Source: Ramlibacter ginsenosidimutans
Lineage (GTDB): Bacteria; Pseudomonadota; Gammaproteobacteria; Burkholderiales; Burkholderiaceae_C
DNA length: 64,000 bases
Assembly: GCF_016654015.1 (NCBI RefSeq)
Contig: NZ_JAEPWM010000004.1
Span: forward strand, 124,001-188,000
Direction: 5' to 3'
Part shown: positions 1 through 8,680 of the stretch, one piece after another
Position numbering within the stretch: position 1 is the stretch's first letter
Layout: each line of letters begins with the position of its first letter
The notes under the pieces: model-generated
The model's input: only the letters and a program-made list of their open reading frames with translations
The model's database searches: none
Told to the model about the DNA's origin: nothing
Translations under genes and position numbers: made by a program

Positions 1-37
1 TGCCCAGGTGACGCTCGCGTGCCCGCATACTCGCGTC

Positions 38-1150
38 ATGCGCAAGGTGGAACTCTCGTACGAATTCGGCGCGCGGCGCCAGGACGGCTGGGTCCGCAAC
101 GCGCTGATCGACCTGCTGCATGCCGTGCAGGAACAAGGTTCCATCGCCGCGGCCGCCAGGGTGCTCGGCCTCTCCTATCGCCACGTCTGGGGCGAACTGC
201 GGCGCTGGGAAGAACAGCTGGGGCATCCGCTGCTGCTGTGGGAGAAGGGCCAGCGCGCGCGGCTCGCGCCCTTCGGCGAAAAGCTGCTGTGGGCCGAGCG
301 GCAGGCGCAGGCGCGGCTCGCGCCGCAGATCGAGTCCCTGCGCGCGGACCTCGAGCGCGCGTTCGCGGTGGCGTTCGACGACAAGGCCCTGGTGCTCACG
401 CTGTTCGCGAGCCACGATGACGGCCTCTCGCTGCTCCGCGACGTCGCCGTGCAGCAGGCCCAACTGCACCTGGACGTGCATTTCCTCGGCAGCGTGGACG
501 CGATCGCCGCGCTCAATGCGGGACGCTGCACGCTGGCCGGCTTCCACAGCTCGCAGCAGCCCGGGCTGGGCAGCTTCACGCAGCGGGCCTACCAGCCGCT
601 GCTGCAACCGGGGCAGCACAAGCTGATCGGGTTCGCCGAGCGCAGCCAGGGCCTGATGGTGGCGCCGGGCAACCCGATGCGGCTGCACTCCCTGCGCGAC
701 GTCGTGCGCTGGCGCGCCCGCTTCGTGAACCGGCCGGCAGGCACCGGCACCCGCCTGCTGTTCGACGAGCTGCTCGCGCGCGACGAGCTCAGCCCCGGGG
801 AGGTCGCGGGCTACGAGCGCGAGGAGCCTTCGCATGCGGCCGTGGCGCAGGCGGTGGCCTCGGGCAGCGCGGATGCGGGCCTCGGCATCGAAGCCGCGGC
901 GCGCGCCCGGGGGCTCGCGTTCGAGCCCCTCCTGCGCGAGCACTACTACCTGGTGTGCCTGAAGGACGCGCTCGACCAGCCGCCGGTCGCGGCGCTGCGC
1001 CGGGTGCTCCAGTCGGCGCCGTGGCAGGAGGCGCTCGCCTCCTTGCCGGGCTACGCGCCGTGGCGCTGCGGCGAGGTCCTCAGCCTGAAGGCGGAGCTGC
1101 CCTGGTGGCAGTTGCCGCCCAAGCGCAAGCTCACGGCGCGCAGGTCCTGA
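38..1150 (+). CDS. ModE/LysR-like regulator with PBP ligand domain
   Basis: A 370-residue one-component transcriptional regulator. A winged-helix domain at about residues 20-85 (AAARVLGLSYRHVWGEL) is followed by a periplasmic-binding-protein-like effector domain at about 100-340, the layout of ModE N-terminal domains fused to a molybdate-binding-like domain. The ATG at 38 is preferred because homologous proteins begin close to the VELSYE stretch; an in-frame GTG at 8 would add ten residues, and the upstream sequence lies outside the window. No ligand can be read from the sequence, and molybdate is only suggested by the family. Its 3' end overlaps the convergent EgtB-like gene by 20 bp. Confidence 0.75.
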   Translation: MRKVELSYEFGARRQDGWVRNALIDLLHAVQEQGSIAAAARVLGLSYRHVWGELRRWEEQLGHPLLLWEKGQRARLAPFGEKLLWAERQAQARLAPQIESLRADLERAFAVAFDDKALVLTLFASHDDGLSLLRDVAVQQAQLHLDVHFLGSVDAIAALNAGRCTLAGFHSSQQPGLGSFTQRAYQPLLQPGQHKLIGFAERSQGLMVAPGNPMRLHSLRDVVRWRARFVNRPAGTGTRLLFDELLARDELSPGEVAGYEREEPSHAAVAQAVASGSADAGLGIEAAARARGLAFEPLLREHYYLVCLKDALDQPPVAALRRVLQSAPWQEALASLPGYAPWRCGEVLSLKAELPWWQLPPKRKLTARRS

Positions 1151-2381
1151 AGCCGAAGAAGCCGTCGTCGCGCCCCGGCAGGGCCCAGGCCCGCGCGCGC
1201 ACATGGCGCAGCCGCGCACGGGTGGCGAACGAGGCGCCGCGCAGCACGCGCGCCGCGCCGAACATCGTCTCGGCATCGAGCTCCGCATGCGCCGCCCAGG
1301 CGTCCTGGCGGAAGCCCGCGAACGGCCGCAGCGTGCCGGCGGTCCATTCGCGCACCTCGCCCCAGCGCCAGCCGCGGCGCGCGGCCTGCACGGCGGCGAT
1401 CTCCCATTCGGCTTCGGTGGGCAGGCGGCGTCCGGACCAGCGCGCCCACGCATCGGCCTCCCACCAGCTCACGTGCATCGCCACCTGCGTTGCGCCCATG
1501 CGCATCGGCTTGCCGAAGAAGCCCTGCATCACCGCGCCGCTGGCGATGCCGATCTGCTCCACGTGCCGCGGGCCGCGCCGGCCCTCGCGTTGCGCCTCGG
1601 CCTGCAGCCAGTCCCAGCCGCGCGGCTGCCACAGGTCCTGCCGGTCGTAGCCGCCGTCGTCGATGAACTCGACGTACTGCGCCCAGGTGACCGGCTGGGC
1701 GTCGATCTCGAACTCCGGCACCTGCACCGCCTCGTGCCCGCGCTCGATGTCGAGGGCGAAGCTGTGGTCGTCGGGCCAGCCGAGCGTCCATTTCGTCGCG
1801 GGCAGCGCCAGCGGCGCACGCGTCGCCATCCCCGGGGGCAGCTCGAGGCCGAGCGGGATGCCCAGCGTCTGCGCGATGGTCACGAGTTCCTCGCCGCGCA
1901 AGTCCTCGTGGAACAGCGCCATGCGGAAGAAGTACAGCGCCTCGTCCTCGTCGGGCGTGCGCTCCAGCAGTTCGAGCGTGGTCTCCACCGTGTCCAGCAG
2001 GTAGGCCCGGACCGCTTCCGCCTCCGGCAGCGCCAGCGACCAGCGCTCGGCATGCCCCACGAGGCGCGGGTCGAACCACTCGTCGGCCTGCGGTTCCACC
2101 GAGGCGAGCCGCACCGTGTCGGCGGGGCAGCGCGGGCCGAGCGCGCGCTGCGGGTTGCGCGCGATCCAGTACTCCGCAAGCCACGCAACGTGGCCTGCCA
2201 ACCACAGCGGCGGCACGATCTCGGGCAGCACCGGGACCCGGAGCGACGCGCCGAGGGCGTGTTCGAAACGCGCGAGCAACTGCAGGGTGTAGTTGCGCGC
2301 GTCCATGAGGGCCAGGGACAGCTGCTCGCGCGTGGCGCGGCGCATGCCCGGGGTGTCGATGGCGGCGAAAGCGGCGGACAT
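1131..2381 (-). CDS. EgtB/SenA-like (DinB_2 + SUMF1) non-heme iron protein
   Basis: A 416-residue protein with an N-terminal DinB_2-like helical domain (about 20-165) and a C-terminal formylglycine-generating-enzyme/SUMF1 fold (about 195-415; QPVTWAQYVEFIDDGGY, RRLPTEAEWE, FFGFRTC). This is the architecture of ergothioneine sulfoxide synthase EgtB and selenoneine synthase SenA, which join a Cys- or selenosugar-derived donor to trimethylhistidine using a three-His iron site. The first ligand (AGHVAW) is present, but the HxxxHxE motif reads HEDLRGE, with Arg at the third His position. No egtD, senB or senC lies nearby, so the substrate is unknown. The ATG at 2381 is chosen over a GTG at 2441 because the family similarity begins near it. 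Confidence 0.65.
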   Translation of the reverse strand: MSAAFAAIDTPGMRRATREQLSLALMDARNYTLQLLARFEHALGASLRVPVLPEIVPPLWLAGHVAWLAEYWIARNPQRALGPRCPADTVRLASVEPQADEWFDPRLVGHAERWSLALPEAEAVRAYLLDTVETTLELLERTPDEDEALYFFRMALFHEDLRGEELVTIAQTLGIPLGLELPPGMATRAPLALPATKWTLGWPDDHSFALDIERGHEAVQVPEFEIDAQPVTWAQYVEFIDDGGYDRQDLWQPRGWDWLQAEAQREGRRGPRHVEQIGIASGAVMQGFFGKPMRMGATQVAMHVSWWEADAWARWSGRRLPTEAEWEIAAVQAARRGWRWGEVREWTAGTLRPFAGFRQDAWAAHAELDAETMFGAARVLRGASFATRARLRHVRARAWALPGRDDGFFGFRTCAP

Positions 2382-2446
2382 GGAGAGGTGTGCGGAAGTC
2401 CACCCGGTACAAACACCGATACGGGTCCAGCCCAGCGTCACGATGC

Positions 2447-2503
2447 TGTCAGGTTGGCCGGAGGGGCCTTCCTAGAATTTCCTTCTTACTACTCTACCTG
2501 ACA
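2447..2503. promoter_or_regulatory. inverted repeat TGTCAGGT...ACCTGACA upstream of TRAP genes
   Basis: Perfect 8-bp arms (2447-2454 and 2496-2503) are separated by 41 bp in the space between the divergent EgtB-like gene and the TRAP small permease. A TAGAAT box at 2473-2478 lies between the arms. This could be a pair of operator half-sites controlling the TRAP operon; the regulator is unknown. Confidence 0.35.
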
Positions 2504-2536
2504 ATCGGGGCTCGCTCGGCCTTCGACGGAGACTCC

Positions 2537-3133
2537 ATGCGCGCTTTGCTCAAACTATCCAGCGCCATCGACTGGCTGAACGGCCTGGTCGGCCGGTGGG
2601 TGATCTGGCTGATTCTCGGCTCCACCGTCATCAGCGGCATCAACGCCTCCGTGCGCAAGGCCTTCAACGTCTCGTCCAACGCCTACCTCGAAGTGCAGTG
2701 GTACCTGTTCGCCGCGGCCTTCCTGCTCGCCTCCGGCTACACGCTGCTCAATGGCGAGCACGTGAAGATCGACGTGCTGTATGGGCGGCTCTCGACCCGC
2801 ACGCGCATGTGGATCGACGTGCTGGGCTTCGCCTTCTTCCTCACGCCGATGTGCGTGGTCGTGCTGATCTTCGGCGTGCCCTTCTTCCTGCAAGGCTTCC
2901 ACTCCGGCGAGATGTCGTCCAACGCCGGCGGCCTGATCCGCTGGCCGGTCTACCTGATGATGCCCCTGGGCTTCGCGCTGCTGCTGCTGCAAGGCTGGTC
3001 GGAGTTGATCAAGCGCATCGCGTTCCTGCGCGGGCTGATCCCCGATCCCACGCTGAAGGTGCATGCGAAATCGGCGGAGGAGGAGCTCGCCGAGGAGATC
3101 CGCCGCCTGGCCGAAGCCAAGGCCAAGGCCTGA
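2537..3133 (+). CDS. TRAP transporter small permease (DctQ family)
   Basis: A 198-residue membrane protein with four predicted hydrophobic helices and a charged cytoplasmic tail ending in a Glu/Ala/Lys-rich stretch. DctQ proteins partner with the large DctM subunit to import organic acids with a Na+ or H+ gradient, taking substrate from a periplasmic binding protein. The ATG at 2537 follows CGACGGAGACTCC, a good ribosome-binding site. The large permease follows after 24 bp. No binding protein gene is adjacent; three candidate DctP genes lie 11-15 kb away on the other strand. Confidence 0.88.
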   Translation: MRALLKLSSAIDWLNGLVGRWVIWLILGSTVISGINASVRKAFNVSSNAYLEVQWYLFAAAFLLASGYTLLNGEHVKIDVLYGRLSTRTRMWIDVLGFAFFLTPMCVVVLIFGVPFFLQGFHSGEMSSNAGGLIRWPVYLMMPLGFALLLLQGWSELIKRIAFLRGLIPDPTLKVHAKSAEEELAEEIRRLAEAKAKA

Positions 3134-3157
3134 TCCCCGCGGACGGAGACCACAACG

Positions 3158-4951
3158 ATGATCCTGTTCCTCACGACCTACATCGCCCCGATCATGTTCG
3201 CGGGCCTGATCGTGTTCATGCTGCTCGGCTTCCCGGTGGCGTTCAGCCTGGGTGCCTGCGGCCTGTTCTTCGGCATCGTCGGTATCGAGCTGGGGATCCT
3301 GCCCGAGTCGCTGCTGCAGGCGCTGCCGCTGCGCATCTACGGCATCATGCAGAACGACACGCTGCTGGCCATTCCCTTCTTCACGCTGATGGGCCTCGTG
3401 CTGGAACGCAGCGGCATGGCGGAGGACCTGCTGGACACCATCGGCCAGCTGTTCGGGCCGGTGCGCGGCGGCCTGGCGATCGCCGTGGTCTTCGTGGGCG
3501 CCCTGCTCGCGGCCACCACCGGCGTCGTGGCGGCTTCGGTGATCTCCATGGGCCTGATCTCGCTGCCCATCATGCTGCGCTACGGCTACGACCGGCGCCT
3601 GGCCACCGGCGTCATTGCGGCCTCGGGCACGCTGGCGCAGATCATCCCGCCGTCGCTGGTGCTGATCGTGCTGGCCGACCAGCTGGGTCGCAGCGTCGGC
3701 GACATGTACAAGGGCGCCTTCATTCCGGGCTTCGCGCTGACGGGCATCTACGTCGCGTACGTGATCGGCTGCGCGATCTTCAAGCCCGCCTGGGCCCCGG
3801 CCCTGCCGATGGAGGCGCGCACCATCCGCGAGGACAACGGCAAGACCGGCAACGTCTCGCTGCTGGTGCTGGTGGCGATCTCCGCGGGCCTGGCGTTCTG
3901 GATGGGCGAGAACTGGTCGCGCATCGTCGCCTGGATGAACCACGCGGACACCGTCACGCCGGCGCCGACCGACGAGACCATCGTGGTGTCGCTCTGCGCG
4001 GGCGTCATGCTCGCCTTCATCATCGCGGTGATCAACAAGGTCACGCGCCTCGGGCTGCTGTCGAAGATGGCCGAGCGCGTCACCTTCGTGCTGATCCCGC
4101 CGCTGCTGCTGATCTTCCTGGTGCTGGGCACCATCTTCCTGGGCATCGCCACGCCCACCGAGGGCGGCGCCATGGGCGCGCTCGGCGCGCTGGTGATGGC
4201 GTTCGCCCGCCGGCGCCTGAGCTTCTCGCTGCTGAAGCAGGCGCTGAACACGACCACCAAGCTCTCCTGCTTCGTGGTGTTCATCCTGATCGGCTCCACC
4301 TTCTTCAGCCTCGTGTTCCAGGGCGTGGACGGCCCGCGCTGGGTCGAGCGGCTGCTCACCAGCCTGCCGGGCGGCCAGGTCGGCTTCCTGATCGTGGTGA
4401 ACCTGCTGATCTTCTTCCTGGCCTTCTTCCTGGACTTCTTCGAGCTGTCCTTCATCGTGGTGCCGCTGATCGGCCCGGTGGCCGAGAAGCTGGGCATCGA
4501 CCTGATCTGGTTCGGCGTGCTGCTGGGCGTGAACATGCAGACCTCGTTCATGCACCCGCCGTTCGGCTTTGCGCTGTTCTACCTGCGCAGCGTCGCGCCC
4601 GACAAGGAGTACGTGGACAAGCTCACGCGCAAGACCATCGCGGGCGTGAGCACGATGCAGATCTACTGGGGTGCGGTGCCCTTCGTGATCATCCAGATCA
4701 TCATGGTCGGCCTGATCATCGCCTTCCCCAAGATCGTCTCGCGTGACGTGGAAAAGGCGGTGGACCTCGACAAGGTCAAGATCGAGATGCCCACCGACAT
4801 GCCCAACTACGCGCCGGGCGCGGCGCCGGGCAGCAGCGACCCGTTCGCGCCGCCGTCCCCCGACGCGCAACCGGGTGCGCCGGCCTCGCCTTCGTCGAGC
4901 GACGACGAACAGAAGAAGATGGACGAACTCTTCGGAACGCAGAAGAAGTAG
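3158..4951 (+). CDS. TRAP transporter large permease (DctM family)
   Basis: A 597-residue multi-spanning permease with more than ten hydrophobic helices, including the conserved stretch around GATTGVVAASVISMG-like residues near position 120 and a second repeat half after residue 300. It is longer than the usual 425-residue DctM because of a central loop and a Pro/Ala/Ser-rich C-terminal tail (about residues 535-597, ending KKMDELFGTQKK). It forms the translocation channel with the preceding DctQ. The substrate cannot be read; keto- or aromatic acids are typical of related systems. A strong hairpin follows the stop codon. Confidence 0.88.
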   Translation: MILFLTTYIAPIMFAGLIVFMLLGFPVAFSLGACGLFFGIVGIELGILPESLLQALPLRIYGIMQNDTLLAIPFFTLMGLVLERSGMAEDLLDTIGQLFGPVRGGLAIAVVFVGALLAATTGVVAASVISMGLISLPIMLRYGYDRRLATGVIAASGTLAQIIPPSLVLIVLADQLGRSVGDMYKGAFIPGFALTGIYVAYVIGCAIFKPAWAPALPMEARTIREDNGKTGNVSLLVLVAISAGLAFWMGENWSRIVAWMNHADTVTPAPTDETIVVSLCAGVMLAFIIAVINKVTRLGLLSKMAERVTFVLIPPLLLIFLVLGTIFLGIATPTEGGAMGALGALVMAFARRRLSFSLLKQALNTTTKLSCFVVFILIGSTFFSLVFQGVDGPRWVERLLTSLPGGQVGFLIVVNLLIFFLAFFLDFFELSFIVVPLIGPVAEKLGIDLIWFGVLLGVNMQTSFMHPPFGFALFYLRSVAPDKEYVDKLTRKTIAGVSTMQIYWGAVPFVIIQIIMVGLIIAFPKIVSRDVEKAVDLDKVKIEMPTDMPNYAPGAAPGSSDPFAPPSPDAQPGAPASPSSSDDEQKKMDELFGTQKK

Positions 4952-4966
4952 GAGCCGGCGACCACG

Positions 4967-4992
4967 ACGAGGGGCCCTGCGGGGCCCTTCGT
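4967..4992 (+). terminator. hairpin after TRAP operon
   Basis: An 11-bp stem with one G-T pair (ACGAGGGGCCC at 4967-4977, GGGCCCTTCGT at 4982-4992) and a 4-nt loop lies 16 bp after the DctM stop. The T-tract is poor, so termination efficiency is uncertain; the next gene starts at 5009. Confidence 0.55.
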
Positions 4993-5008
4993 CTTCCAGG
5001 AGATCCCA

Positions 5009-6262
5009 TTGCACAGCATCGAGATCGCCGCGGCCGTCCTGTTCGCCGTCGCCCTGCTCCACACCTTCGCCGCGCGGCAGCTGGTGCGGCTCGGGCACCG
5101 GTTCCCCCAGCACGAAGGGCTGTTCCACCTGCTGGGCGAAGTGGAGGTGGTGTTCGGCTTCTGGGCTATGGTGCTCGTGCTGGTGCTGACCGCGCTCACC
5201 AGCTGGCGCAGCGCGGTCGATTACGTCGAGACGCGCGAGTTCACCGAGCCCCTGTTCGTGTTCGTCATCATGGTGATCGCAGCGTCGCATCCCGTGCTGG
5301 TCACGCTGCGGGCCGCCGTGGACTGGCTGGCGCGCCTGTTGCCCGTGCAGCGCGAACTCGCCGTGGCCTGGGTCTGCCTGGCCGTGCTGCCGCTGCTCGG
5401 CTCCCTGGTCACGGAGCCGGCGGCGATGACGATGTCCGCCTTGCTGCTCGCCCCGCGCGTGTTCCGCATCGAGGTGGCGGAGCGGCACAAGTACCTCGCG
5501 CTCGGCGTGCTGTTCGTGAACGTCTCGATCGGCGGTGTACTCACCTCGTATGCCGCACCGCCGGTGCTGATGGTCGCGGGCACGTGGGACTGGGACTCGG
5601 CCTTCATGGCCTCGACTTTCGGCTGGAAGGCGGCGCTCGCGGTGCTGGTGAACGCGACGATCGCCTGCTGGTTCCTGCGCAACGCCCTGCGCGAGCTGCC
5701 GCCGGCCGCCACCCAGGACGACGGGCCGGCCGTGCCCGCCACGGTGCGGCTGGTGCACCTGGCATTCCTGGCCGCCGTGGTGCTCACGGCGCACCACCGG
5801 GTCGTCTTCTTCGCGCTGTTCCTGTTCTTCCTCGGCTTCACGACTGCGTATGCGCGCTTCCAGCGGCCGCTGCTGATCAAGGAGGCCTTGCTGGTGGCCT
5901 TCTTCCTCGCGGGCCTGGTGGTGCTGGGCGGAATGCAGGACTGGTGGCTGGAGCCGCTGGTCTCCGGCCTCGATGCGCAGTCGCTGTTCTTCGGCGCGCT
6001 CGCGCTGACGGCCGTGACCGACAACGCCGCCCTCACCTATCTCGGATCGCTCATCGAGGGGCTGTCGTCCGCAGCACGCTATGCACTGGTCGCCGGCGCG
6101 GTGGCGGGCGGCGGCCTGACCGTCATCGCCAACGCACCGAATCCGGCCGGCGTGGCCTTGCTGCGCAACGGCTTCCAGGACGCAACGGTCGGCGCGGGCG
6201 GGCTGTTGCTGGGCGCGCTGGGGCCGACGGCGATTGCGGCGCTGGCGTTTCTGGTGCTTTGA
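5009..6262 (+). CDS. putative Na+/H+ antiporter (integral membrane)
   Basis: A 417-residue protein made almost entirely of hydrophobic segments (about eleven helices). It resembles the uncharacterised putative Na+/H+ antiporter family found in many proteobacteria; stretches such as FVIMVIAASHPVLVTLR and LTAVTDNAALTYLGS are the conserved polar membrane regions. It probably sits in the inner membrane. The start is a TTG at 5009, chosen because CCAGGAGA lies about 6 nt upstream and no ATG is positioned as well. It is read in the same direction as the TRAP genes but separated from them by a hairpin. The ion specificity is inferred from the family only. Confidence 0.65.
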   Translation: MHSIEIAAAVLFAVALLHTFAARQLVRLGHRFPQHEGLFHLLGEVEVVFGFWAMVLVLVLTALTSWRSAVDYVETREFTEPLFVFVIMVIAASHPVLVTLRAAVDWLARLLPVQRELAVAWVCLAVLPLLGSLVTEPAAMTMSALLLAPRVFRIEVAERHKYLALGVLFVNVSIGGVLTSYAAPPVLMVAGTWDWDSAFMASTFGWKAALAVLVNATIACWFLRNALRELPPAATQDDGPAVPATVRLVHLAFLAAVVLTAHHRVVFFALFLFFLGFTTAYARFQRPLLIKEALLVAFFLAGLVVLGGMQDWWLEPLVSGLDAQSLFFGALALTAVTDNAALTYLGSLIEGLSSAARYALVAGAVAGGGLTVIANAPNPAGVALLRNGFQDATVGAGGLLLGALGPTAIAALAFLVL

Positions 6263-6276
6263 TCAGGCAGTACAAA

Positions 6277-6414
6277 CCAAACAACCGGACGCAGAGGACG
6301 CAGAGATCACGCAGAGGACGCAAAAGGAAAACCAACCTGCAAAGGAAAACCTTGAAAGGGTATTCTTTTGCGTCCTCTGCGAAACCTTTGCGTCCTCTGC
6401 GTCCGGTTGTTGGT
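6277..6414. repeat. CGCAGAGGACGCA palindromic intergenic repeat, copy 1
   Basis: An imperfect inverted repeat with arms of about 50 bp (6278-6327 and 6362-6413). Each arm contains two direct CGCAGAGGACGCA units and an ACAACCGGACGCAG end; the loop carries AAAACCTTGAAA. It fills the gap between two convergent genes and ends 4 bp before the stop codon at 6418, so its transcript could form a long hairpin that separates the two units. A related copy is at 14242-14350. Confidence 0.8.
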
Positions 6415-6417
6415 CTT

Positions 6418-7827
6418 TCAGATCGCGCGCATGTCCCGGAACTCCGGCAGCACGCCGCTCGCGAAGCCCGGCACAGCGAGCGACGCGAGCGCGATTTCGC
6501 CGTCGCGGATGCGCAGTCGCACGGCGCCGTGGCTGCGCTCGTACAGGTCCGGGTGCGCGTGCAGGAAGGCGTCCTGCTCCGCCTGCGGCAAGGCCGCCAT
6601 ACCGTCGACGTAGTGGTGGCCGTTGCGCTCCACGTGGCGGATGCCGAGCAGGTTCACCAGCGCGAGGTCCTGCTGCACGGAGAGGCCCGCCTGCGTGGTC
6701 AGGTCTTCGGCGGAGAGGAAGTAGCGGGGCGTGGCCTCTTCCCGGTTCCAGGCCGCACAGCGCGCCGCATTCAGCACCGACTTGTAGAAGCCCTTGCAGG
6801 TCTTCGAAGAGATGCCTGCGTAGCCGTGCGCACGCGCCTGCACGAAGCTTTGCAGCTCGCCGTCCGATTCGTCGACGATCACCGGCTTGCCCAGGTCCAC
6901 GCTGCGCAGGTCGACGTCGAGCGCGAGCTTGCGCGCGATCGGCTGCTCGATGAAGAGGATGGCGTCCCACAGCCTGCGCAGCGACGCGCGGCCCTGGATG
7001 CCGCGCACCAGCTCCTGCACGCCCTGCGCGCTCTCGTACTGCTCGTTGCCGTCGAGGGATGCGTAGTACGGATGCGGCAGGCGGTCCAGCACGGCGGCGA
7101 TGGCCTGCAGCCGGTCGAGGTCCGCGTCCACCTTGCCGGCGACCTTGAGCTTGAAGTAGCGGTGCCCGTACACGCGCACCACGTCCTCGAGCGTCTCGGG
7201 CAGCCCGTCGCCGACCCGCTCCGTCTGGTCCGCCGCGGTGATCGCATCCACCAGGCCCACCGTGTGGCGCGCGTGGATGCTCGCGGCGGGCTGCAGGCCG
7301 GCGAGGAACTCGTTCCAGGCGAAGCCTGCGAACTGCGGCAGGACGGCGCCCATGCCCGCGAGATTGGCGTGCATCGCGGAGTAGAACGACACACCGAGGG
7401 CGCGGCACAAGGCGTCGAGGATCGCGCGGTCGACCAATGCCGGCCCATAGTTCGCGAGCAGCGGGTTGAACCCCTGCGCGGCGGCCGCGCGCTCGTGCGC
7501 TTCGTGGTGGCGGGCGAAGTGGCCGAAGGCCGTCGCGGGCTGGCGGTCCGCCAAGTAGGCGTCGCGCGCCATGCGCAGCACGCTGCGCAGTTGCTCGAAG
7601 TTGTCTTCGTTGGAGAGCGCCAGGTTCTTGTCGAACCACTTGGGCGCCATCAGTTCCGCGGCGCCGCCAACCGCGCTGCGCCCGTCGGGCAGGGCGATCT
7701 CCGCGCGCACGAAGGCCTGCGGCGCCTCCCGCAGCGTGACCACGCCGAAGCGGAACGGCATGCGCAGGGTGACGGGTCGCTCGAACAGTTCGAGCGAGCG
7801 CAGCGTGAACGACGGGGCTTCAGCCAT
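6418..7827 (-). CDS. enolase-superfamily (mandelate racemase-like) enzyme
   Basis: A 469-residue member of the enolase superfamily, enzymes that abstract the alpha proton of a carboxylate with Mg2+ help. The barrel domain shows KLK in YFKLKVAG as candidate catalytic lysines, metal-ligand-type acids in SLDGNEQY, FIEQP and VDESDG, and the capping domain lies in the first ~200 residues. It is longer than typical mandelate racemases (about 370-400). It overlaps the upstream TIM-barrel gene by 8 bp, so the two are translationally coupled at the end of a five-gene operon with a TctABC transporter. A sugar acid or aldarate is a plausible substrate, by context only. Confidence 0.75.
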   Translation of the reverse strand: MAEAPSFTLRSLELFERPVTLRMPFRFGVVTLREAPQAFVRAEIALPDGRSAVGGAAELMAPKWFDKNLALSNEDNFEQLRSVLRMARDAYLADRQPATAFGHFARHHEAHERAAAAQGFNPLLANYGPALVDRAILDALCRALGVSFYSAMHANLAGMGAVLPQFAGFAWNEFLAGLQPAASIHARHTVGLVDAITAADQTERVGDGLPETLEDVVRVYGHRYFKLKVAGKVDADLDRLQAIAAVLDRLPHPYYASLDGNEQYESAQGVQELVRGIQGRASLRRLWDAILFIEQPIARKLALDVDLRSVDLGKPVIVDESDGELQSFVQARAHGYAGISSKTCKGFYKSVLNAARCAAWNREEATPRYFLSAEDLTTQAGLSVQQDLALVNLLGIRHVERNGHHYVDGMAALPQAEQDAFLHAHPDLYERSHGAVRLRIRDGEIALASLAVPGFASGVLPEFRDMRAI

Positions 7828-8671
7828 GGGCCTGCAGACCCTGCAGCACGCCGCGCAGGAAGCCGATGGAGTGCGCGGCGCAGCCCGGGCCGTCCGGCAC
7901 GTAGTCGAACGGCTCGACGCCGAGGATGCCGGGGAAGTGCCCTTGCGCTTCCATGTCGCGCAGCACGCGCAGCACCGGGCCGAAGTCGAGCGCGCCCTGC
8001 CCCGGCCCGCGGCGATTCGGGTCGTTCACCTGCACGTGGCCGATCACGCCGCGCGGCATCCACTGCGCCATCACTTCGTGCACCGGCAATTTTTCGGTCT
8101 GGCCGGCGGCGCTGCAGTCGACCATCGTGCGCAGGGCCGGCGAACCGATCTCCTCGACCAGCGCCGCGCATTCCTCGACCGTGTTGAACAGGTCGGTCTC
8201 GCGCCGCGCCAGGGGCTCCAGGCAATAGGTGACGCCGCAGCGCGCAGCTGCTGCCGCAGCGCCGGAGAGGCACTCACGCGCGCGCTCCAGCGCCTGTTCG
8301 CGCGTGCTGCCTTCGGGCACGCTGCGCTGCTTGGGCGATCCGTGGACCAGGTAGCTGCCGCCGAGCGCGGCGCAGAGTTCCACCAGCCGCACCATGACCT
8401 CCTTGGTGCGCTGGCGCAGCGCCGCGTCGGGCGACACGATGGAGAGACCCGCAGGCGCGACCAGCAGCCAGTGCAGGCCGAAGATCGTCAGGCCGTGGTC
8501 CTCCGCCGTGCGGCGGTAGCCCGCGATCTCGGCGTCGGTGAGCTCGGTCGGGTCGTCGGCCAGCGTGAAGGGCGCGAGCTCCAGGCCGTCGTAGCCCAGG
8601 TCGGCCGCCAGCTTGCATTGCTGCGGGAATGGAAGAGGCTGCAGGACCTCGTTGCAGAGCGCGAATCGCAT
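7820..8671 (-). CDS. sugar phosphate isomerase/epimerase-like TIM barrel
   Basis: A 283-residue protein of the AP-endonuclease-2/xylose-isomerase-like TIM-barrel family. Recognisable features are the opening strand LGYDGLELAPF, the metal-binding-type histidine strand GHVQVNDPNRRGPGQG and a late E in GVEPFDYV. Members isomerise or epimerise ketoses and related acids with a divalent metal. It starts 9 bp after the TctA stop and overlaps the enolase-like gene, so it belongs to the same operon. The exact reaction cannot be read from the sequence. Confidence 0.75.
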   Translation of the reverse strand: MRFALCNEVLQPLPFPQQCKLAADLGYDGLELAPFTLADDPTELTDAEIAGYRRTAEDHGLTIFGLHWLLVAPAGLSIVSPDAALRQRTKEVMVRLVELCAALGGSYLVHGSPKQRSVPEGSTREQALERARECLSGAAAAAARCGVTYCLEPLARRETDLFNTVEECAALVEEIGSPALRTMVDCSAAGQTEKLPVHEVMAQWMPRGVIGHVQVNDPNRRGPGQGALDFGPVLRVLRDMEAQGHFPGILGVEPFDYVPDGPGCAAHSIGFLRGVLQGLQAHG

Positions 8672-8680
8672 GGACGCAGC

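Noticed and set aside
1131..2381. Selenoneine or ergothioneine biosynthesis operon
   Set aside because: Only one EgtB/SenA-like gene is present, with a changed iron-site residue and no egtD, senB or senC in the neighbourhood.
4743..5189. Arg/Pro-rich frame across the end of the DctM gene
   Set aside because: An out-of-frame shadow of the DctM C-terminal tail and the terminator.
2555..5797. Very long open frame on the minus strand (about 1080 codons)
   Set aside because: It is the antisense of clearly coding TRAP and antiporter genes, with an unnatural His/Gln/Arg/Glu-rich composition. High GC makes such antisense frames common.
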